A stretch of DNA of 64,000 nucleotides from Rhodanobacter sp. Soil772 (GCF_001428385.1 NZ_LMSK01000001.1:1244358-1308357); one strand, 5' to 3'; shown: positions 19,822 to 32,331, counted from the stretch's first letter. Notes: generated by a model from the sequence alone, not told the origin. Program-made: numbers and translations.

Positions 19822-21942
19822 ATGACCAAGCAGTATCTGAAGCCCCTGGCGCTGGCACTGGCCGTAAGCCTGGCGCTGACCGCCTGCGGCAAGCAGGAAC
19901 CGGCCGCCAACGCACCCGCACCGGCCAGCACCGCCGCGGCCGCCAGCAGCACGGCCGCCGCCGACCTCGGCAAGAGCATCTTCGATGTCAGCGAGATCGA
20001 TACGAACATCAACGCGTGCCAGGACTTCAACGGCTTCGTCAACGCCAAGTGGGTTGCCGCCAACCCGATCCCGGCCGACCGCACCCGCTGGGGCGCGTTC
20101 GACCAGCTGGCCGAGTCCAGCCTGAACACCCAGCACGACATCGTCGACAAGGCCGCCAAGGGCGCCGCCACGGCCAAGGCCGGCTCGATCGAGCAGAAGA
20201 TCGGCCTGCTGTTCCAGTCCGGCATGGACGAAGCGGCCATCGAGAAGGCCGGCTTCGATCCGATCAAGCCGAAGCTCGACGCCATCGCCGGCCTGAAGAA
20301 CGGCGGCGACGTGGCCGACTACATCAGCAAGAGCTACGTCGAGGGCGACGGCCAGGTGTTCGCGTTCGGCTCCGGCGCCGACTTCCAGCACGCCGACATG
20401 CAGATCGCGTACGCCAACGAAGCCGGCCTGGGCCTGCCGACCAAGGACTACTACAGCGACGCCAAGTACCAGGACATCCGCGACGCTTACGTCGCCTACA
20501 TCGCCAAGGCGCTGGAACTGACCGGCGTGGCCGAGGCCGACGCCAAGAAGCAGGCGGCCGACGTGCTGGCGTTCGAGACCAAGCTTGCGGCCGCCTCGCT
20601 GTCGCCGGTCGACGCACGCACGCCGGAGAACCAGTACCACTTCGTCAGCGTCAAGGACGCCGACCAGGCCACCCCGCACTTCAACTGGGAGAAATTCTTC
20701 GCCGCCCAGGGCGTGACCGTAGACAAGGGCTTCTCGCTGTCGCAGCCGAAGTTCTTCGCCGAATTCGACAAGCTGCTCGCCAAGGCACCGATCGCCCAGT
20801 GGCAGGCCTATCTGCGCTTCCACACCATCGACGACGCGTCGAACTACCTGGGCAAGAACTTCCAGGACAACAAGTTCGCGTTCTACGGCAAGACCCTGTC
20901 CGGCCAGCCGGAACAGAAGGCCCGCTGGAAGCGCGTGCTGGGCGCCGTCAACGGCTCGATGGGCGAAGCGCTGGGCCAGCTGTACGTGGCCGAGATGTTC
21001 AAGCCCGAAGCGAAGGCGCGTGCGCAGGAACTGGTCGACAACGTGCGCAACGCACTGAAGGCGCGCATCCAGAACCTGGACTGGATGAGCGACGAGACCA
21101 AGACCAAGGCGATCGCCAAGTGGAATACGTTCCTGCCGAAGATCGGCTACCCGGACAAGTGGCGCGACTGGTCGGGCCTGAACGTCGCCGGCGACAACTA
21201 CTACGGCAACGTGATGGCGGCGGCGAAGTTCAACTACGACTACGACATCGCCAAGATCGGCAAGCCGACCGACCGCAAGGAATGGGGCATGACCCCGCAG
21301 ACGGTCAACGCGTACTACAACCCGACCGACAACACGATCAACTTCCCGGCCGCGATCCTGCAGCCGCCGTTCTTCGACGCCAAGGCCGACGACGGGATCA
21401 ACTACGGCGGCATCGGCGCGGTGATCGGCCACGAGGCCAGCCACGGCTTCGACGACGAAGGCAGCCAGTTCGACGGTGCCGGCAACAACGTCAACTGGTG
21501 GAGCAAGGCCGACCGCGAGAAGTTCGACGCGCGCACCGACAAGCTGGTCGCCCAGTTCAATGCCTATACGCCGATCAAGGACAAGCCGGACGCGCACGTC
21601 AACGGCAAGCTGACCCTGGGCGAGAACATCGGCGACCTGGGCGGCCTGAACGCGGCCTACGACGCACTGCAGGTCGCGCTGAAGAAGAATCCCGAGGAAG
21701 CCGGCAAGCAGATCGAGGGCTACACCCAGGACCAGCGCTTCTTCCTGAACTGGGCTCGCGTGTGGCGTGGTTCCATCCGCGAGAAGCAGGCCTTGCTGCA
21801 GCTCAATGCCGACCCGCACGCACCGGCCGCGCTGCGCGCGATCGGCGCGCCATCGAACATGCCGGCTTTCGCCAGCGCGTTCCAGTGCAAGCCGGGCGAC
21901 GCGATGGTGGCTCCGGCCGACAAGCAGGTGAAGATCTGGTAA
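19822..21942 (+). CDS. M13 family metalloendopeptidase, lipoprotein
   Basis: A 706-residue neprilysin-like (PepO) peptidase with lipobox LTAC (Cys22) and an Ala/Pro-rich linker. The zinc site is HEASH at residues 537-541 in [14 protein letters not shown], with the third ligand Glu601 in GENIGDLGG. The C-terminus DKQVKIW matches the family ending. GAGGGA precedes the ATG at 19822. A close paralogue lies at 54660-56696, but that one lacks the lipobox. Confidence 0.95.
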   Translation: MTKQYLKPLALALAVSLALTACGKQEPAANAPAPASTAAAASSTAAADLGKSIFDVSEIDTNINACQDFNGFVNAKWVAANPIPADRTRWGAFDQLAESSLNTQHDIVDKAAKGAATAKAGSIEQKIGLLFQSGMDEAAIEKAGFDPIKPKLDAIAGLKNGGDVADYISKSYVEGDGQVFAFGSGADFQHADMQIAYANEAGLGLPTKDYYSDAKYQDIRDAYVAYIAKALELTGVAEADAKKQAADVLAFETKLAAASLSPVDARTPENQYHFVSVKDADQATPHFNWEKFFAAQGVTVDKGFSLSQPKFFAEFDKLLAKAPIAQWQAYLRFHTIDDASNYLGKNFQDNKFAFYGKTLSGQPEQKARWKRVLGAVNGSMGEALGQLYVAEMFKPEAKARAQELVDNVRNALKARIQNLDWMSDETKTKAIAKWNTFLPKIGYPDKWRDWSGLNVAGDNYYGNVMAAAKFNYDYDIAKIGKPTDRKEWGMTPQTVNAYYNPTDNTINFPAAILQPPFFDAKADDGINYGGIGAVIGHEASHGFDDEGSQFDGAGNNVNWWSKADREKFDARTDKLVAQFNAYTPIKDKPDAHVNGKLTLGENIGDLGGLNAAYDALQVALKKNPEEAGKQIEGYTQDQRFFLNWARVWRGSIREKQALLQLNADPHAPAALRAIGAPSNMPAFASAFQCKPGDAMVAPADKQVKIW

Positions 21943-21986
21943 GCCGACGCCACCCGATGCCGCAACCCATCGCGGCATGAACCCAA

Positions 21987-22018
21987 AGGCCCCGCATGCG
22001 AATGCGGGGCCTTTTTCG
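21987..22018 (+). terminator. Intrinsic terminator after the M13 lipoprotein gene
   Basis: A perfect 11-bp stem (AGGCCCCGCAT with ATGCGGGGCCT) around the loop GCGA, followed by five T. Confidence 0.93.
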
Positions 22019-22076
22019 TGGAAGGGCACCCGGCGCACTTCGCGAGCACGGAAGCGCGGAGTTCACTCGAAGGTAT

Positions 22077-22104
22077 TGCAAATCATTCTCATTAAAAATA
22101 TCGT
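22077..22104 (+). promoter_or_regulatory. Fur box overlapping a promoter of the TonB receptor gene
   Basis: TGCAAATCATTCTCATTA (22078-22095) is a good Fur-box match. It overlaps a candidate -35 TTGCAA (22077-22082) and the spacer to TATCGT (22099-22104, 16-base spacing). Iron-loaded Fur bound here would block RNA polymerase. About 206 bases separate it from the ATG at 22311, and I see no gene in that stretch. Confidence 0.75.
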
Positions 22105-22310
22105 ATGCAGCTGCACCGGCCGGTGCGCTTCGCAAGCCACGTACCGGCCGGACTTCGGGGGACAGCGCGCCGGTCCACGCGACGCACGCAGCCAATCGGC
22201 CGCGCTCCCGATCCATCCGAAACCTGCATCCAGCCATTGCGAAACACCTGCATGCGCCAGACCCGCCAGGCCCTGTCGACACGCACGCAACATTTGCCAA
22301 CGGAATCTCC

Positions 22311-24644
22311 ATGTCACCCATCAAATCGCGCAAGCACGTCGTCAACTCCCGCAAACAGCCATCGACGGCGGGCATGCTGACGGCCGCGACCCTGTTCACC
22401 GGCCTGGCATGGGCCCACCCCGCGGCAGCCGCCGACGTGCTCGCTTCCCCCGACGCCCAGACCGCTACCGCGAAGAACCTGCCGGGCGTGAAGGTGGAAG
22501 CCACCACCGGCAACGACTACCGCGTCGACAAGCTGTCCTCGCCGAAATTCACCCAGCCGCTGCTGGACACCACGCAGACCATCAGCGTGATCACCAAGGA
22601 ACTGATCCAGCAGCAGGGCGCCACCACGCTGACCGAGGCGCTGCGCAACAGCCCGGGCGTGGGCACGTTCTACGTCGGCGAGAACGGCACCACCAGCACC
22701 GGCGACGGCATCTACATGCGCGGTTTCGATACGTCCGGCAGCATCTTCGTCGACGGCGTGCGCGATCTCGGCTCGATCTCGCGCGACGTGTTCAACGTCG
22801 AGCAGGTGGAAGTCGCCAAGGGCCCGGCCGGCACCGACTACGGTCGCACCGCGCCCACCGGTTCGGTCAACCTGGTCAGCAAGCAGCCGCAGCTGGGCAA
22901 CGGCATCTCCGGCTCGATCGGTTACGGCAGCGGCCAGCACCGGCGCGCCACCGCCGACTGGAACCAGACGCTGGGCGAGCACTCCGCTTTCCGCCTCAAC
23001 GCGATGGGCCAGGACAGCGGCGTGCCGGGACGCGACAAGGTCGAGAACAACCGCTGGGGCATCGCCCCGTCGCTGGCGTTCGGGCTGAAGACGCCGACCC
23101 GCGTCTACCTCGACTTCCTGCACGTGCGGCAGGACAACCTGCCCGACGGCGGCGTGCCGACCCTCGGCCTGCCCGGCTACGGCAGTCCCGATCCGGCGCG
23201 CCCGTTCCTCGCCGACGCCGCCATGGTCGACCCGCAGAACTTCTACGGCACCCGGGCCGACCACGACGACGTCGAGGCGGACATGTTCACCGCCATCGTC
23301 GAACACGACGTCTCGCCCGACGTGGTCCTGCACAACACCACCCGCTGGGGCCGCACGCACCAGGACTACCTGCTGACCTCGTTCCGGGGCGATACCGCCA
23401 ACCTGCTCACGCCGGACGCCGCCGATCTCTCGACCTGGACCATCGCGCGCAGCCTGCCGACCTTCAAGGACCAGACCAACCGCATCCTCACCAACCAGAG
23501 CAACGTCACCGCGAATTTCGACACCGGCGGCATCACGCACAATCTCAGCGCCGGCATCGAGCTGACCCGCGAAAAAGCCGGCACGGTCGGCCTGGCCGCG
23601 CTCAACGGCAGCACGTGGCCGGCGGCGAACCTGTACCGCCCGAACGCCGACGTCAGCGGCCTGGTCTACGGCCGCACCGGGGCGCACAGCGCGGGCCAGA
23701 CCGATACCGCGGCCGCCTACCTGTTCGATACGCTGAAGTTCAACGAGCAATGGCAGCTCAACGCCGGCATGCGGCTGGACCACTACACCACCGACTTCAG
23801 CAGCATGGTGGTCTGCGGCGCCCGCAACGGTCCGGCTTGCGGCGCCTTGCCGGCCGGCAGCGTGCTGCCCGGCGTGGACAGCAGCAAATCCGGCAACCTG
23901 CCCAACTACAAGCTCGGCGTGCTGTACAAGCCGGCCGCCAACGGCAGCATCTACGCGAACTTCGCCGTGTCGCAGGAGCCGCCGGGCGGCAACACGCTCA
24001 CCCTCAGCAGCGCCGCCAACAGCGCCGACAACCCGAACCTCGACCCGCAGAAGGCGCGCACGATCGAGCTGGGCACGAAGTGGGACCTGCTCGGCGAGAA
24101 GCTGCTGCTGACCGGCGCGCTGTACCGCACCACCGTCAGCAACGATCTGGTGCAGGATCCGGTCGACCTGCAGTACTACCAGATCGGCAGGAAGCGCGTG
24201 CAGGGCATCGAACTGAGCGCGATCGGCAAGCTCAGCGACAACTGGGCGGTCAGCGCCGGCTACACCCTCATGGATGCCAAGGTGATCAACGGCAATGCCG
24301 TCGCCAACGACGGTTCCAGCGACCTGGCCTACACGCCGAAGAGCGCGTTCACCGCGTGGACCACCTACCACCTGCCGTTCAACCTCACCATCGGCGGCGG
24401 CGCCCGCTACGCCGGCGAAATGAAGCGCGGCACCGACGGCGCGGTCGGCACGCCGGCCTACACCGAGGCGTACTGGGTGTTCGACGCGATGGCCAGTTAC
24501 CCGGTCAACAAGCACGTCGACCTGCAGTTGAACCTGTACAACCTGTTCGACAAGGACTACGTCGCGGCGATCAACAAGAGCGGCTACCGTTACACCCCGG
24601 GCACGCCGCGCGCGGCGATGCTCACCGCCAACATCCGCTTCTGA
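22311..24644 (+). CDS. TonB-dependent catecholate siderophore receptor (Fiu-like)
   Basis: A 777-residue outer membrane receptor. It has a signal peptide ending near AHPAAAAD, a plug domain ([56 protein letters not shown]) and a 22-strand barrel ending in the aromatic residue of TANIRF. The plug resembles Fiu/FpvA-type siderophore receptors. A Fur box upstream and the piuC-type gene 38 bases downstream support a role in ferric siderophore uptake. The siderophore is not identifiable here. Confidence 0.93.
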   Translation: MSPIKSRKHVVNSRKQPSTAGMLTAATLFTGLAWAHPAAAADVLASPDAQTATAKNLPGVKVEATTGNDYRVDKLSSPKFTQPLLDTTQTISVITKELIQQQGATTLTEALRNSPGVGTFYVGENGTTSTGDGIYMRGFDTSGSIFVDGVRDLGSISRDVFNVEQVEVAKGPAGTDYGRTAPTGSVNLVSKQPQLGNGISGSIGYGSGQHRRATADWNQTLGEHSAFRLNAMGQDSGVPGRDKVENNRWGIAPSLAFGLKTPTRVYLDFLHVRQDNLPDGGVPTLGLPGYGSPDPARPFLADAAMVDPQNFYGTRADHDDVEADMFTAIVEHDVSPDVVLHNTTRWGRTHQDYLLTSFRGDTANLLTPDAADLSTWTIARSLPTFKDQTNRILTNQSNVTANFDTGGITHNLSAGIELTREKAGTVGLAALNGSTWPAANLYRPNADVSGLVYGRTGAHSAGQTDTAAAYLFDTLKFNEQWQLNAGMRLDHYTTDFSSMVVCGARNGPACGALPAGSVLPGVDSSKSGNLPNYKLGVLYKPAANGSIYANFAVSQEPPGGNTLTLSSAANSADNPNLDPQKARTIELGTKWDLLGEKLLLTGALYRTTVSNDLVQDPVDLQYYQIGRKRVQGIELSAIGKLSDNWAVSAGYTLMDAKVINGNAVANDGSSDLAYTPKSAFTAWTTYHLPFNLTIGGGARYAGEMKRGTDGAVGTPAYTEAYWVFDAMASYPVNKHVDLQLNLYNLFDKDYVAAINKSGYRYTPGTPRAAMLTANIRF

Positions 24645-24682
24645 TCCTCAGGCTTCACCGCCCGGCTCCTCAGGAACCCGCC

Positions 24683-25360
24683 ATGCTGCTGCACATACCC
24701 GACGTCCTCAGCTGCGAACAGATCGCGCAGATGCGCGCCGTGCTCGACGCGGCCGACTGGACCGACGGCCGCGAGACCGTCGGCGCGCAAGGTGCCCAGG
24801 TGAAACGCAACCAGCAGCTGCCGGAGGCCTCGCCGCTGCGCCGGCAACTGGGTGAAGCGGTGCTGGCGGCGCTGGCGAGGAGCCCGCTCTACCACGCGGC
24901 GGCGTTGCCGCTGCGCACCCTGCCGCCGCGTTTCAACCGCTACCAGGGCGGCGGCCAGTACGGTTTCCACGTCGACGGCGCCGTGATGGCGCTGTCGGGC
25001 GATGCGCAGTTGCGCAGCGACGTCTCCTGCACGCTGTTCCTCAGCGAGCCGGACGAATACGACGGCGGCGAACTGATCGTCAACGACACCTACGGCGAAC
25101 ACGAAGTGAAACTGCCGGCCGGCGACCTGATCGTCTACCCGTCCAGCAGCCTGCACCGCGTCGCGCCGGTGACCCGCGGCGCGCGCGTGGCCTCGTTCTT
25201 CTGGGTGCAAAGCCTGATTCGCGACGATAGCCGGCGGCGCCTGCTGTTCGAGCTGGACGCCTCGATCCAGCGCCTGACCCAGACCGGTGCCGATGCCGCC
25301 GCGCTGCTGCAGCTGACCGGCGTCTATCACAACCTGCTGCGCCAGTGGGCCGAAACCTGA
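24683..25360 (+). CDS. piuC: PKHD-type Fe(II)/2-oxoglutarate dioxygenase (PiuC/YbiX)
   Basis: A 225-residue dioxygenase with iron ligands His96 and Asp98 in GFHVDGAV and His158 in SSLHRVAPV, and a 2-oxoglutarate-binding Arg in [12 protein letters not shown]. coli ybiX and Pseudomonas piuC likewise sit next to a catecholate siderophore receptor gene; the substrate in the cell is not established. AGGA lies upstream of the ATG. Likely in one operon with the receptor and thus Fur controlled. Confidence 0.92.
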   Translation: MLLHIPDVLSCEQIAQMRAVLDAADWTDGRETVGAQGAQVKRNQQLPEASPLRRQLGEAVLAALARSPLYHAAALPLRTLPPRFNRYQGGGQYGFHVDGAVMALSGDAQLRSDVSCTLFLSEPDEYDGGELIVNDTYGEHEVKLPAGDLIVYPSSSLHRVAPVTRGARVASFFWVQSLIRDDSRRRLLFELDASIQRLTQTGADAAALLQLTGVYHNLLRQWAET

Positions 25361-25463
25361 GCGCACGACGCGGCGGCCGGATGGCCGTCGCAGCCGGCGA
25401 TGGTTCCCAGCGCGCGCCCCGCGGCGGATAATCGTCGGCCCCCTGAAGCAACCCGGCTGAAAA

Positions 25464-28298
25464 ATGTTCGTTCCTGGTCAACGCTGGATCTCCTCCGCCG
25501 AACCCGAGCTTGGCCTCGGCACCGTCCTGCGCGTCGAAGGGCGCGGGGTGCAGGTGCTGTTCGCCAAGGCCGGCGTGCTGCGCCCGTATGCGATCGACTC
25601 GGCGCCGCTGCTGCGCGCCGAGTTCCGCGCCGGCCAGCGTGTCGCCGGCAAGGGCATCGCGTTCCTGGTCGAGCGCGTCGAGATCAAGGACGAACTGCTG
25701 ATCTATCGTGGCGAGGGCCGCGAGTTGCACGAAGGCCAGCTCGACGACGAGCAGAGCGTGAGCCAGGCCGACGACCGCCTGGTCGGTGGCCGCACCGACG
25801 CCGTGGCGCAATTCGAGCTGCGCCTGGAAGGCCTCAAGCGGCGTGCCGAGGCACGCCGTTCGCCGATGTGGGGCCTCGGTGCCGCGCGCATCGGACTGGT
25901 GCCGCACCAGCTGCGCGTGGCCGGCATCGCCTCCGCGCGGCGTCCGCCACGGGTGCTGCTGGCCGACGAAGTCGGCCTGGGCAAGACCATCGAGGCGGGC
26001 ATGATCATCGCGCGCCAGCTCGCCACCGGGCGCGCTTCGCGCGTGCTGCTGCTGTTGCCCGACACGCTGGTGTACCAGTGGTTCGTGGAGATGCTGCGCC
26101 GCTTCAACCTCAGCTTCGCGATCTACGACGAGGAGCGCTGCGAGGCGCTGGAAGCCGATGGCGGCAATCCGTTCGAGGACGAGCAACTGGTGATCGCCGA
26201 TTTCGGCTTTCTCGAAAACTCACCCAAACATGCGCAGCAACTGCTGGATGCGCCGTGGGACCTGCTGGTGGTCGATGAAGCCCACCATCTGGCGTGGTCG
26301 CCGGAAGCGGCCAGCCCGCGCTACACGATGGTGGAGAAGCTGGCCGCGGCGATCCCCGGCGTGATCCTGCTCACCGCCACCCCGGAACAGCTCGGCCGCA
26401 GTGGCCACTTCGCTCGCCTGCGCCTGCTCGATCCGCAGCGCTACCACGATCTGGACGGCTATCTGGCCGAAGCCGATACCTACCTGGCGCTGTCGAAAAT
26501 CGCCGACCGCCTGCTCGACGGCGAAGCGCTCGACGATGCCCAGCGCATCACCCTCGCCGAAGCGTTCCACGGCGACGCGACGCTCACCGCGCAGTTGAAC
26601 GACTCGACCCAACCCGCCCACGCCCGCGAACTGCTGGCCGCACTGATCGACCGTCACGGCACCGGCCGCGCGATGTTCCGCAACAACCGCGCCGGTGTCG
26701 GCGGCTTTCCGAAACGCCTGCCCGAGTGGCATCTGCTGGACGCCGACACCATCGAGGAAAGCACGCGCCAGGCGCTGCTGGCCGAGTTCCACGCCGACAT
26801 CCAGCAGCCGCCGGCACTGATCGAAATCGACTACGCCGCCGACCCGCGCATCGACACCTTGATCGCCCTGCTCGAACGCCACCCGCAGGACAAGTTTCTG
26901 CTGATCTGCCGCAGCCAGGCGAAAGTGCTGGCGCTGGAAGAAGCGCTGCGCACCCGCAGCGGCGTCGGCGTGGCGCGTTTCCACGAAGGCCTCGGCATCA
27001 TCCAGCGCGACCGCAATGCCGCGTACTTCGCCCAGCCCGACGGCGCGCGCCTGCTGCTGTGTTCGGAGATCGGCTCGGAAGGCCGCAACTTCCAGTTCGC
27101 GCACCGCTTGATTCTGTGGGACCTGCCGCTGGACCCGGACCTGCTCGAACAGCGCATCGGCCGGCTCGACCGGATCGGCCAGAAGCACGACATCGACATC
27201 CACATCCTCGCCGTCGCCGACAGCGCCCAGCACGTGCTGGCGCGCTGGTACGACGAAGGCGTCGATGCGTTCCGCATGAGTCCCGCCGACGGCCGCGAGC
27301 TGCTGCGCCGCTACGGCGAGCCGCTGACCCGGCTGGCCGATGAGCACGCCCGCGGCGACGACAACCGCGACCAGGAACTGGACGCCCTGCTCACCGACAC
27401 CCACGCCAGCCACGAGCAGATGGCCGAGTTGATCCGCGGCGGCCGCGACCACTTGCTGGAACTCGCCGCCAGCCGCGACCTGCACGCCGACGAATTGCAG
27501 CAGGCGTTCGCCCGCGAAGACCACGACCCCGGCCGCGACGCCTTCGTGCAACGCCTGCTGGAAGCCTTCGGCATCCACGCCGAGGAGCTCGGCGGCCAGG
27601 TGCTGCTGCTCGATCCGCAATACCTGTCCACCGACGCCCTGCCCGGCTTCGCCGACGGCCCGCAGTCGGTGACGTTCGCGCGCGAGGTGGCGCTGGCGCG
27701 CGAAGAGCTGCCGCTGCTGCGACTGGATCACCCGCTGGTCGCCGGCGCCATGGATCTGGCGCTGTCCGGCGAGCAGGGCAACGCCGCCTTCATGGTCGAC
27801 GACGTGCTGTCGCCGCGCACGGCGCTGCTGCAGGCGGTGTTCGTGCTGGAATGCGTGGCCGATCGCCGGCTCGACGCCGAGCGCTTCCTGCCGATCCTGC
27901 CGATCGTGGTCACCGTCGACACCCGGCTGGCCGAGCGCGCCGATTTCGCGCCCAGCGAGATCGCACTGCGCAAGGCCAGCGACCGCAACATCGAAGTGGC
28001 GCGCTACCGCAAGTTCCTCGGCAAGCTGGTGCCGCCGATGCTGGAGCGCGCCGAGACGCTGGCCGGTACGCGCGGGCAAGCGCGCATCGACGAGGCCGTG
28101 AGCCTGGCCACGGAGACGCTGGATGCGGAGCTGTCGCGCCTGCGGGCGCTGCACGCGGTGAACCCGTCGGTCAGCGAGGCGGAAATCGCCGCCGTGGCCG
28201 CCGAGCGCTCCGATCTGCTCACCGCACTGCCGCAGTCGCGCCTGCGGCTGGATGCAGTGCGCTTCGTGGTCAGCGCGGATTTCCTGGCGCTGCGCTGA
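25464..28298 (+). CDS. rapA: RNA polymerase-associated ATPase RapA
   Basis: A 944-residue Swi2/Snf2 ATPase that recycles stalled RNA polymerase. The N-terminal Tudor-like domains begin FVPGQRWISSAEPELGLG; the Walker A is DEVGLGKTIEAG (residues 168-179), motif II is DEAHH (from residue 271), and the second RecA domain includes SEGRNFQFAHRLILWDLP and QRIGRLDRIGQ. The C-terminal RapA-specific region follows. Length is close to that of E. coli RapA (968). It ends four bases from the stop of the convergent rhomboid gene. Confidence 0.96.
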   Translation: MFVPGQRWISSAEPELGLGTVLRVEGRGVQVLFAKAGVLRPYAIDSAPLLRAEFRAGQRVAGKGIAFLVERVEIKDELLIYRGEGRELHEGQLDDEQSVSQADDRLVGGRTDAVAQFELRLEGLKRRAEARRSPMWGLGAARIGLVPHQLRVAGIASARRPPRVLLADEVGLGKTIEAGMIIARQLATGRASRVLLLLPDTLVYQWFVEMLRRFNLSFAIYDEERCEALEADGGNPFEDEQLVIADFGFLENSPKHAQQLLDAPWDLLVVDEAHHLAWSPEAASPRYTMVEKLAAAIPGVILLTATPEQLGRSGHFARLRLLDPQRYHDLDGYLAEADTYLALSKIADRLLDGEALDDAQRITLAEAFHGDATLTAQLNDSTQPAHARELLAALIDRHGTGRAMFRNNRAGVGGFPKRLPEWHLLDADTIEESTRQALLAEFHADIQQPPALIEIDYAADPRIDTLIALLERHPQDKFLLICRSQAKVLALEEALRTRSGVGVARFHEGLGIIQRDRNAAYFAQPDGARLLLCSEIGSEGRNFQFAHRLILWDLPLDPDLLEQRIGRLDRIGQKHDIDIHILAVADSAQHVLARWYDEGVDAFRMSPADGRELLRRYGEPLTRLADEHARGDDNRDQELDALLTDTHASHEQMAELIRGGRDHLLELAASRDLHADELQQAFAREDHDPGRDAFVQRLLEAFGIHAEELGGQVLLLDPQYLSTDALPGFADGPQSVTFAREVALAREELPLLRLDHPLVAGAMDLALSGEQGNAAFMVDDVLSPRTALLQAVFVLECVADRRLDAERFLPILPIVVTVDTRLAERADFAPSEIALRKASDRNIEVARYRKFLGKLVPPMLERAETLAGTRGQARIDEAVSLATETLDAELSRLRALHAVNPSVSEAEIAAVAAERSDLLTALPQSRLRLDAVRFVVSADFLALR

Positions 28299-28302
28299 AG
28301 CC

Positions 28303-28920
28303 TCAGCGCAGCAGGCGCCGTTTCGGCTTCCACGGCAGCCGCCCGCGCCAGTACTGGATCAGCACGAGGCCACCCAGCATGCCACCGAGATGGGCGAAAT
28401 GGGCGACGCCCGGCTCGATCCCGGTCACGCCCATGGTCAGTTCGGCAGCGGCATAGAGGGTCACGAACAGCCACGCCGGCATCGGGATCGGCAGGAAGAT
28501 CAGCATCACCTTCTCGTGCGGATACAGCATGCCGAACGCCAGCAGCAGGCCGAAGATCGCGCCGGAAGCGCCCAGCGTGGGGCCGTACTGGGGTGGCGGG
28601 AAGAACCACAGCACCGCCAGCTGCAGCAGCGAGGCGACGATCGCGCAGACGAAGTAGTAGACGGTGAAATTGCGTGCGCCGAAGGTGCGCTCGATCGCGC
28701 CACCGAACATGTACAGCGCGAGCATGTTGAACATGATGTGGGTGATGCTGCCATGCATGAACGCGCTGGTGACGATCTGCCACACCCCGAACAGGCCGGA
28801 GCCGAGCGGCCACAGCGCGAAATACACCATCAGAAGCTGGCCCATCACCTGCTGCAGCAGGAACACCGCCACGTTGGCAATCAGCAGGTTGCGTGTGACG
28901 GGCGGCAAGTCAAAAGGCAT
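28303..28920 (-). CDS. Rhomboid family intramembrane serine protease
   Basis: A 205-residue protein with six transmembrane helices. The catalytic Ser119 lies in GASGAIFG and the partner His177 in HFAHLGG; the L1/TM2 motif AFMHGSITHIMFNM is also present. It would cut membrane proteins within the bilayer. Substrates are unknown. The PPPQYGP loop before the active serine is proline rich. Confidence 0.93.
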   Translation of the reverse strand: MPFDLPPVTRNLLIANVAVFLLQQVMGQLLMVYFALWPLGSGLFGVWQIVTSAFMHGSITHIMFNMLALYMFGGAIERTFGARNFTVYYFVCAIVASLLQLAVLWFFPPPQYGPTLGASGAIFGLLLAFGMLYPHEKVMLIFLPIPMPAWLFVTLYAAAELTMGVTGIEPGVAHFAHLGGMLGGLVLIQYWRGRLPWKPKRRLLR

Positions 28921-29008
28921 CAGGCAGTTTCCGTGGGATCAGCGACAGCATAACGGCGCACCGGGCAGCTGACCGCACCCGGCGGCAATCGTTCACCCGC
29001 CGCGGCAA

Positions 29009-29034
29009 GCAAAAAGCCGCCTTGCGGCGGCTTT
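29009..29034 (-). terminator. Intrinsic terminator after the NlpC/P60 gene
   Basis: On the minus strand AAGCCGCC-GCAA-GGCGGCTT forms an 8-bp stem followed by TTTTT-GC. It lies 23 bases after the stop of the gene at 29057-29764. Confidence 0.88.
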
Positions 29035-29056
29035 GCGGAGAGACCGGCAAGACAGC

Positions 29057-29764
29057 TCAGCCCTTGTCGACCACCTGCGCCATCGCTTCCGGGCGTTTGG
29101 CGCCGGCGAAGCGCTTGGCCCAGTAGCTCTCGTGCAAGCTGGAGATCTCCACCGACTTGCCGCTGGCCGGCGAGTGGATGAAGCGGCCGTTCGAGATGTA
29201 GATGCCGACGTGCGAGATGCGCCGCTTGCCATGGGTGCGGAAGAACACCAGGTCGCCCGGCTGCATGTCGGCCCGATTGACCTTGAGGCCAGCCAGGAAC
29301 TGCGAAGCGGAGTTGCGCGGCAGCTGCATGCCGACGGCGTGTGCGAACACATAGCGGACAAAGCCGCTGCAATCGAAACCGGTGGAGGGATCGCGGCCGC
29401 CGCGCACGTAGCGGGTGTCGCGCAGTTTCATCGCCATCGCGATCAGCGACTTGCGCAGGTCGGTGATGTCCGCGCTGGCGGTGGCCACTGCCACGTCCTG
29501 TTCGTCCGTCGCGGCGACGTCGGCCACGGCAGCCTGTTCCGTCGCGGCACGGTTGCCGGCGAGCACCGAGGCCGCGTCGGGAACCACGGACTGCGCCAGC
29601 GCCGGCGCCGGGTTGAATGCCGGCAACTGGCTCAACAAGGGTGAACCGAGGTGGGCAACGACCGCGCTGTCGATGACGGCCGGGGTGTTTCTGGCTTGAA
29701 GCGGGCCGGATACCAGCAGCACGGAAACGAGCGCGGCGGCGACGGTCAGTTGCTTGATGGGCAT
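29057..29764 (-). CDS. NlpC/P60 family cell wall peptidase (C40)
   Basis: A 235-residue exported protein: signal peptide to about residue 24, an Ala-rich linker to about residue 100, then an NlpC/P60 domain. The catalytic triad is Cys132 (FDCSGFV), His185 (SHVGIYI) and His197 (GRFIHSP). It probably hydrolyses peptidoglycan stem peptides in the periplasm, like Spr/MepS. No lipobox is seen. Confidence 0.92.
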   Translation of the reverse strand: MPIKQLTVAAALVSVLLVSGPLQARNTPAVIDSAVVAHLGSPLLSQLPAFNPAPALAQSVVPDAASVLAGNRAATEQAAVADVAATDEQDVAVATASADITDLRKSLIAMAMKLRDTRYVRGGRDPSTGFDCSGFVRYVFAHAVGMQLPRNSASQFLAGLKVNRADMQPGDLVFFRTHGKRRISHVGIYISNGRFIHSPASGKSVEISSLHESYWAKRFAGAKRPEAMAQVVDKG

Positions 29765-29946
29765 GCTGGGAAAAATCCCTTGTTGTTCACAGGATTAGCC
29801 GCCCAGCTGAAGCTGACGACGTGACGAAGTAGTGAACTTAACAAGAAGAGACCGGCCAGATGTTCGATTGAGGTTAATTGAACCCTGCCGTTTCAAAAAA
29901 CGGCGACGCGGCGCACATTCCATTCAAACCGTTGATTCAACTGGAT
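29765..29946. other. Intergenic region with an inverted repeat
   Basis: No gene is visible. GCCGTTT and AAACGGC (around 29887-29904) form a short hairpin just downstream of the yggS stop. It lacks a clear T tract in the minus direction, so calling it a terminator is uncertain. The AT-richer part next to the NlpC gene probably carries its promoter. Confidence 0.4.
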
Positions 29947-30684
29947 TTATGCCGCGTCAGGCGACTCCGGCCAGTAATACGAATCCGGATAGGGCCGGCT
30001 ACCGAAGATCGCCGTACCGATCCGCACCTCGGTCGCCCCTTCCGCGATGGCAAGCGGGAAATCCCCGCTCATACCCATGGAAAGCTTCGTCAAATCATGA
30101 TCTTGCACCATGGCCCGATCACGCAGCTCGCGCAGCAGGCGGAAACAGCCACGCACTTCGGCCGGCTCGCTGGAGTGGATCGCCAGGGTCATCAGGCCGC
30201 GCACGTGCAAAGTGTCGTAGCCGCGCAGGACGTTCAGGAAACCCGGCAGCTGTTCAGGCGGCAGTCCATATTTGCTGGGCTCGGACGAAGTCTTCACCTG
30301 CACCAGTACGTCGATCGCGCGACCCTCGTGCTGCAGTCGGCGGTCCAGCGCCTCGGCCAGTTCCAGCCGGTCCAGCGACTGCACTTCGCTGGCCAGCCGC
30401 GCCACGTCCTTGGCCTTGTTGGTCTGCAGGTGGCCGATCATCACCCAGTCGATGCCGCAGTCCGCCAGCGGCGCGGACTTGTCGCGGAGCTCCTGCACCT
30501 TGTTCTCGCCGAAGCGGCGCATGCCCAAAGCCACGCCGGCCCGGATCAGTTCCGGGCCGAACGTCTTGCTGACCGGCAGGATGCCTACGTCGGCCGGGTC
30601 GCGGCCGGCCTCGCGGCACGCCGCGTCGACGCGGCGGCGGATCTGCGCCCAGTTGTCGGCCAGCCAGCCGGTGTCCATGCTCAT
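29947..30684 (-). CDS. yggS: YggS family PLP-binding protein (PLP homeostasis)
   Basis: A 245-residue protein of the YggS/PROSC family, which binds pyridoxal phosphate without known enzymatic activity and keeps free PLP balanced. The PLP-binding Lys40 lies in LPVSKTFG; further family motifs are RFGENKVQEL, WVMIGHLQTNKAK and LSMGMSGDFPLAI. The start may be at 30684 or at Met3 (30678). It lies 16 bases after the M20 peptidase gene and is probably co-transcribed with it. Confidence 0.94.
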   Translation of the reverse strand: MSMDTGWLADNWAQIRRRVDAACREAGRDPADVGILPVSKTFGPELIRAGVALGMRRFGENKVQELRDKSAPLADCGIDWVMIGHLQTNKAKDVARLASEVQSLDRLELAEALDRRLQHEGRAIDVLVQVKTSSEPSKYGLPPEQLPGFLNVLRGYDTLHVRGLMTLAIHSSEPAEVRGCFRLLRELRDRAMVQDHDLTKLSMGMSGDFPLAIAEGATEVRIGTAIFGSRPYPDSYYWPESPDAA

Positions 30685-30700
30685 GGCCCGACGATCGCGC

Positions 30701-32125
<1,425 letters not shown>

Positions 32126-32331
32126 GGTGAAGCTCCATCAGGCGGACAAGACCGGCATTGTAACAGCCGCACTTCGGCCACACCGACACGCGATCGGAAG
32201 CCGCCCACAGACGAAAGCGAGCATCGCGCACGCCGACCTTGCGGCGCCTCCGACTGCGCGGCCCTGCACCCCGGCGCCATAGTGCGCTGGCGGCACCGGG
32301 ATGCCGTCACCACCGCCCAAGGAGAAAGGCC

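Noticed and set aside
18928..22038. Over 1000-codon minus-strand open frame across the M14 and M13 peptidase genes
   Set aside because: Opposite-strand shadow; the plus-strand genes have signal peptides, zinc motifs, binding sites and a terminator.
22314..24515. Long minus-strand open frame across the TonB receptor
   Set aside because: Shadow ORF caused by codon bias; no motifs and no binding site, while the plus strand is a full receptor.
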